Source: an uncultured Oscillospiraceae bacterium (GTDB lineage Bacteria; Bacillota_A; Clostridia; Oscillospirales; Oscillospiraceae). From it: a stretch of DNA of 9,570 nucleotides. The stretch is from NCBI GenBank assembly GCA_934589325.1, contig CAKTNU010000051.1, forward strand, positions 1 to 9,570, in the 5' to 3' direction. Shown piece by piece: positions 6,616-9,570 of the stretch (its first letter is position 1; the number at the start of each line of letters is the position of its first letter). A program made the position numbers and the translations under genes. Below the pieces are notes generated by a model. That model saw nothing but the letters and a program-made list of their open reading frames with translations, had not been told where the DNA came from and did no database searches.

Positions 6616-7036
6616 TATTATTATGCCATTTTTCACCGGTCAGCAGATCGGAGAGGCTGACTGTGTCGAGATAGGCATTCGTAATGTCGTCCAGTTCCTT
6701 CCACATCGGCACCGTCAGGCAGCGCCCGGCATGGTCGCAGGTAATGCTGCCATCCTTAATGCAGGATACAGGGGCAAGGTTGTCCTCTATGCAGCGCAGT
6801 ATCATACCAACGGTGTATTTTTCCGGAGCGCGGTTGAGTTTGTATCCGCCCTCCTTACCGCGGACGCTGTCCACAAGTTCAGCCTTTTTAAGGCTGCCGA
6901 CTATCATTTCAAGATATTTCATTGAAATGCCCTGCCGATCGGCTATTGTCTTGAGGGATATGAAGCCGTCGTCCGGATGCTGGGCAAGGTCGATCATGAC
7001 CATCAGCGCATAGCGTCCCTTGCTTGTCACATTCAT
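6602..7036 (-). CDS. iscR: Rrf2-family Fe-S regulator IscR
   Basis: A 144-residue transcription regulator. The N-terminal winged helix is typical of Rrf2 proteins: TSKGRYALMVMIDLA (4-18), ISLKTIADRQGISMKYLEMIV (26-46, recognition helix region) and the wing RGKEGGYKLNRAP (59-71). After the dimer helix come three cysteines, C92, C100 and C106, with IscR-like spacing for a [2Fe-2S] cluster; a further Cys is at 82. That set separates it from the cysteine-poor CymR branch. The frame runs back to 7057, but ATG 7036 has AGGAG 8 bases upstream and MNVTSKGRYAL is the usual family start. As first gene of iscR-iscS-iscU it most likely senses Fe-S supply and represses the cluster. Its promoter contains half-sites shared with the iscS promoter. 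Confidence 0.92.
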   Translation of the reverse strand: MNVTSKGRYALMVMIDLAQHPDDGFISLKTIADRQGISMKYLEMIVGSLKKAELVDSVRGKEGGYKLNRAPEKYTVGMILRCIEDNLAPVSCIKDGSITCDHAGRCLTVPMWKELDDITNAYLDTVSLSDLLTGEKWHNNIDKN

Positions 7037-7061
7037 TATTATATCTCCTGAAATCATTCGC

Positions 7062-7106
7062 TTAATTCCTACGGTTTTAATTTACCATAAAATAAGTAGG
7101 AATTAA
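7062..7106. promoter_or_regulatory. Putative IscR operator(s) at the iscR promoter
   Basis: Two perfect 11-base inverted arms, TTAATTCCTAC (7062-7072) and GTAGGAATTAA (7096-7106), are separated by 23 bases. Their centres are about 34 bases apart, and those of the inner ATTCC cores about 31, near three helical turns. The distal arm overlaps the iscR -10 region. The ATTCCTA core recurs at the iscS promoter. This may be two dimer sites, each with one strong half, or one looped site. Confidence 0.55.
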
Positions 7107-7132
7107 ATAGCCACATCTAACTTTTTTGTCAA
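7102..7132 (-). promoter_or_regulatory. Likely sigma-A promoter of iscR
   Basis: A perfect TTGACA -35 lies at 7132-7127 on the minus strand. The -10 is either TATTTA (7109-7104) at 17 bases or the better hexamer TTTAAT (7107-7102) at 19 bases. The second choice places the operator core at exactly the same offset as in the iscS promoter. The leader would be roughly 60 bases. Confidence 0.6.
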
Positions 7133-7136
7133 ATCG

Positions 7137-7155
7137 CTGTGCAAAATTTGCACAG
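7137..7155. promoter_or_regulatory. 19-nt perfect palindrome between divergent promoters
   Basis: CTGTGCAAAATTTGCACAG is a perfect inverted repeat with a single central base. It lies 4 bases upstream of the iscR -35 and about 20 bases upstream of the -35 of the divergent transporter operon, a typical spot for a regulator of either gene. It differs from the ATTCCTA element, so a second regulator is likely. I cannot name it. Confidence 0.5.
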
Positions 7156-7174
7156 AGAATCAGCGAGAAAAGTC

Positions 7175-7202
7175 TTGCTTTATCACGCTAATGTGGTATC
7201 AT
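7175..7202 (+). promoter_or_regulatory. Likely sigma-A promoter of the amino acid importer operon
   Basis: TATCAT (7197-7202) is preceded by TGG, forming an extended -10, with a weak -35 TTGCTT (7175-7180) 16 bases upstream. Transcription would start near 7209, leaving a leader of under 30 bases with GGGAGG at 7223-7228. The -10 lies within a short inverted repeat, TGGTA/TACCA (7194-7198, 7205-7209), which could be a repressor site. Confidence 0.5.
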
Positions 7203-7236
7203 ACTACCATGATAAATTAACCGGGAGGTTTTAAAA

Positions 7237-8022
7237 ATGAAAAAGATCGTTTGTATAGCCCTTGCACTTGTTATGGTATTCGCCCTCTGCGCCTGCGGCA
7301 AGACCGCTTCCGCCGACAGTGATGCCAAGTACATTCAGGATAAAGGCACGCTTATAGTCGGCATCACGGATTTTGCTCCTATGGACTATCAAAACGACGC
7401 CGGCGAATGGATCGGCTTTGACGCAGACATGGCAAAAGCCTTTGCCGAATCCCTCGGGGTCAAGGCGGAGTTTGTCGAGATAAACTGGGACAACAAGGTC
7501 CTTGAGCTCAACGCCAAGAGCATCGACTGTGTCTGGAACGGAATGACCCTTACCGATGAAGTCACCAAGACCATGAGCTGCGGCGAAGCTTACTGCAACA
7601 ACGCACAGGTCGTCGTCGTAAATACCGATGTCGCCGACAAATATCAGGACGTCGACAGTCTCAAGAGTCTGAACTTTGCAGTCGAATCCGGCTCTGCCGG
7701 TGAAGCCGCCGCATCCGAGGCCGGCCTTAGCTACACCGCAGTACTGACTCAGGCCGACGCATTGATGGAAGTATCCGCCGGCACCTCCGATGCCTGCATT
7801 ATCGACCTGCTCATGGCCGGCGCCATGATAGGCGAAGGCACCAGCTACCCTGACCTGACCTACACCGTTGCCCTGACGAGCGAAGAATACGGCGTCGGTT
7901 TCCGCTCCGGCAGCGACCTTGCCGAGAAGTACAATGAGTTCTTCAAGGCCGCATATGCTGACGGCACGGTCATGGAGATAGCCAAGGAATACGGCGTGCA
8001 GGAGTCTGTCATCGCTAAATAA
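7237..8022 (+). CDS. Polar amino acid ABC transporter substrate-binding lipoprotein
   Basis: A 261-residue type-3 family (SBP_bac_3) solute-binding protein. It has a lipoprotein signal peptide: MKKIVCIALALVMVFALCAC, with lipobox LCAC and the lipidated Cys at 20, so it is anchored outside the membrane and feeds ligand to the permease. Family features are GTLIVGITDFAPMDYQN (37-53), GFDADMAKAFAESLGV (60-75), WNGMTLTDE (100-108), the second-domain start LNFAVESGSAGEAA and SDACIIDLLMA (184-194). Relatives usually have an arginine in the TxER motif that holds the ligand carboxylate; here the motif reads TDEVTK, so V109 replaces it. The ligand is therefore uncertain (an amino acid or a close analogue). 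GGGAGG lies 8 bases before ATG 7237. It heads a three-gene operon and a hairpin follows it. Confidence 0.92.
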   Translation: MKKIVCIALALVMVFALCACGKTASADSDAKYIQDKGTLIVGITDFAPMDYQNDAGEWIGFDADMAKAFAESLGVKAEFVEINWDNKVLELNAKSIDCVWNGMTLTDEVTKTMSCGEAYCNNAQVVVVNTDVADKYQDVDSLKSLNFAVESGSAGEAAASEAGLSYTAVLTQADALMEVSAGTSDACIIDLLMAGAMIGEGTSYPDLTYTVALTSEEYGVGFRSGSDLAEKYNEFFKAAYADGTVMEIAKEYGVQESVIAK

Positions 8023-8042
8023 GCAATGGTAAGCAATATGAT

Positions 8043-8066
8043 CAAGCTCCCCTCCCGGGGAGCTTG
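8043..8066 (+). repeat. Intercistronic hairpin after the binding-protein gene
   Basis: CAAGCTCCCC (8043-8052) and GGGGAGCTTG (8057-8066) form a 10-bp perfect stem with a 4-base loop. No U run follows on the + strand; the next bases are GCTTGTCTAAAAAAA. It is more likely a partial stop or an mRNA-stabilising stem that keeps binding-protein levels above those of permease and ATPase, a common arrangement in ABC importer operons. The effect is inferred. Confidence 0.65.
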
Positions 8067-8097
8067 GCTTGTCTAAAAAAATAAACCGAGGTCTGAT

Positions 8098-8754
8098 ATG
8101 TTCCAAACCGTTCTATCGTCCCTTAACGAAGGATTTCTGAAATCGCTTGAAATATTCGCACTGACGCTGGCAGGAGCCATACCGCTCGGGCTGCTGATCT
8201 CACTCGGCTCGATGAGCCGCGCAAAGCCGCTGCAGTATCCGGTCAAATTCATCGTGTGGATCGTCCGCGGCACGCCGCTTATGCTCCAGCTTCTCATCAT
8301 ATATTATGGCCCCGGCATGCTTCTCGGCAGCAACTGGTGGGGCAGCGGCAGCGGCGGACGCTTTGCCGCCGCCATCGTCACCTTCATATTCAATTATGCC
8401 TGCTATTTCTCCGAGATATTCCGCGGCGGCATTGAGGGCGTCCCCAAGGGGCAGAACGAGGCCGGGCAGGTCTTGGGCATGACCAAGAGCCAGATATTTT
8501 TCAAGGTCACGCTGATGCAGGTGATAAAGCGCATCGTCCCCCCCATCGGCAACGAGGTAATTACTCTCGTCAAAGACACATCCCTCGTCCGCGTCATTGC
8601 GGTGTACGAGATAATGTGGAACGGCGAGAGATTTATAAAACAGGGCATAATATGGCCGCTGTTTTTCACCGGCGTCTACTACCTGCTGTTCAGCGGCATA
8701 CTGACGGTGCTGCTGGGCAAGCTGGAGAAGAAGCTGGACTATTTCAAGGTTTGA
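8098..8754 (+). CDS. Polar amino acid ABC transporter permease (HisM/GlnP family)
   Basis: A 218-residue membrane subunit, normal length for the family. It begins with a short N-terminal segment and a first helix near residues 14-38 containing LTLAGAIPLGLLISLG, then the conserved IVRGTPLMLQLLIIYYG (55-71). The ATPase-coupling EAA loop is EGVPKGQNEAGQVLGMTKSQ (113-132), followed by KVTLMQ. VKDTSLVRVIAVYEI (158-172) is another family landmark, and a hydrophobic helix precedes the KLEKKLDYFKV tail. With only one permease gene in the operon, the pore is probably a homodimer. A modest GAGG (8088-8091) lies 6 bases before ATG 8098. Nine bases separate its stop from the ATPase ATG. Confidence 0.94.
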   Translation: MFQTVLSSLNEGFLKSLEIFALTLAGAIPLGLLISLGSMSRAKPLQYPVKFIVWIVRGTPLMLQLLIIYYGPGMLLGSNWWGSGSGGRFAAAIVTFIFNYACYFSEIFRGGIEGVPKGQNEAGQVLGMTKSQIFFKVTLMQVIKRIVPPIGNEVITLVKDTSLVRVIAVYEIMWNGERFIKQGIIWPLFFTGVYYLLFSGILTVLLGKLEKKLDYFKV

Positions 8755-8763
8755 GGTGCGGAC

Positions 8764-9546
8764 ATGGCTTTGCTTGAGGTAAAAAATCTATATAAGAGCT
8801 TTGACTCGCTTCAGGTCCTGCGCGGCATCAGCTTTTCACTGGATCAGGGCGAAACGCTGTCCGTCATTGGCCCGTCCGGCGGCGGCAAGACGACACTTCT
8901 GCGCTGCATGAACTTCCTCGGTCTGCCCAACAGCGGCAGTATCTTCGTAAACGGTGAAACTCTGTTCGACTCCGAAAGCGGCAAAACGCTGAGCGATGCG
9001 GATATCCGCCGCAATCGCCTGCATTTCGGGCTGGTATTCCAGAACTTCAATCTGTTCCCGCAGTACACGGCGCTGGAGAACGTAATGCTCGCTCCGCGGC
9101 TTCAGGCCAAGGAGCTGCCGGACTTCAGGACGAACAAAAAGGCGATATACAACGAAATACGCGAAAAGAGCTCAGAGCTGCTCGCCAGAGTCGGTCTTGC
9201 GGACAAGCTTGGCTACTACCCGCATCAGCTCTCCGGCGGCCAGCAGCAGCGCGTCGCCATCGCCCGCGCCCTCGCTCTCAAGCCGGAGGTGCTGTTCTTT
9301 GACGAGCCGACCTCCGCGCTCGACCCGGAGCTGACCGGGGAAGTGCTGAATGTCATAAAGCAACTTGCGGCAGAAAAGATGACTATGGTCATTGTCACGC
9401 ATGAAATGAGCTTCGCTGAGGCCGTGTCCGACCGTGTAATATTTATGGACGGCGGAACAATAGTAGAGCAGGGCAGCCCACAGCAGCTGTTCCGCGAGAC
9501 GCGGGAGGAACGCACAAAGCAGTTCCTGCGCGTGCTTGAAAAGTAA
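8764..9546 (+). CDS. Polar amino acid ABC transporter ATPase (GlnQ/HisP family)
   Basis: A 260-residue cytoplasmic ATPase that energises the preceding permease. Motifs in order: Walker [10 protein letters not shown] (36-44), Q-loop [17 protein letters not shown] (91-107; Q93), signature [16 protein letters not shown] (156-171), Walker [16 protein letters not shown] (176-190) and the switch histidine in VTHEMSFA (H213). FNLFPQ and THEM(S)FA are typical of the polar amino acid group. It is slightly longer than many relatives (about 240-245 residues) owing to a charged insertion near 113-133 ([16 protein letters not shown]). GAGG at 8753-8756, overlapping the permease stop, lies 7 bases before ATG 8764. 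No terminator is visible in the 24 bases left after its stop, so the operon may continue. Confidence 0.95.
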   Translation: MALLEVKNLYKSFDSLQVLRGISFSLDQGETLSVIGPSGGGKTTLLRCMNFLGLPNSGSIFVNGETLFDSESGKTLSDADIRRNRLHFGLVFQNFNLFPQYTALENVMLAPRLQAKELPDFRTNKKAIYNEIREKSSELLARVGLADKLGYYPHQLSGGQQQRVAIARALALKPEVLFFDEPTSALDPELTGEVLNVIKQLAAEKMTMVIVTHEMSFAEAVSDRVIFMDGGTIVEQGSPQQLFRETREERTKQFLRVLEK

Positions 9547-9570
9547 CCAGATAATGCACACCCCCTAAGC

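Noticed and set aside
7231..8106. Minus-strand open frame of 291 codons opposite the binding-protein gene
   Set aside because: The + strand codes a lipoprotein with signal peptide, lipobox and ribosome binding site. The antisense frame also spans the noncoding hairpin region, which suggests chance.

Overview
The window looks like ordinary chromosome of a Gram-positive anaerobe, most likely class Clostridia (Bacillota). The evidence is a near-textbook SpoVT sporulation regulator, strong AGGAGG-type ribosome binding sites before nearly every gene, an iscR-iscS-iscU cluster typical of clostridia, and consensus-like sigma-A promoters in the AT-rich gaps. Codons are fairly GC-rich, which fits Oscillospirales/Ruminococcaceae-like gut clostridia better than AT-rich Clostridium; that placement is inference. 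No phage, IS, CRISPR, tRNA or rRNA signal was seen.

Layout. (1) 1-3071, + strand: the 3' part of a branched-chain amino acid ABC importer operon, livH (cut by the window edge), livM, livG and livF, with genes overlapping or nearly touching. A long perfect hairpin follows, shared with the convergent next gene. (2) 3166-4562, - strand: rsmE (16S rRNA U1498 methyltransferase) with its own promoter, preceded by spoVT, which has a terminator hairpin starting at its stop codon. (3) 4563-4865: a gene-poor gap holding the spoVT leader, a speculative small ORF on the opposite strand, and a strong terminator for the isc genes. (4) 4866-7036, - strand: iscR, iscS and iscU for Fe-S cluster assembly and its control. 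(5) 7037-7236: a divergent regulatory region. (6) 7237-9546, + strand: a complete polar amino acid ABC importer (lipoprotein binding protein, one permease, one ATPase).

How the genes work together. IscS removes sulfur from cysteine and passes it to the scaffold IscU; IscR probably senses the cluster supply and controls the operon. The most informative regulatory observation is that both iscR and iscS have a TTGACA promoter whose -10 region runs straight into an ATTCCTA-type half of an inverted repeat, which suggests autoregulation plus separate control of iscSU. The two amino acid importers flank this housekeeping/stress block and have no obvious shared control with it.

I did not find a clearly new biological system. 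The points most worth a second look are the two matching isc operators, a 19-nt perfect palindrome between the divergent promoters at 7137-7155, the loss of the usual ligand-binding arginine in the binding protein, and a 37-codon candidate ORF at 4621-4734.
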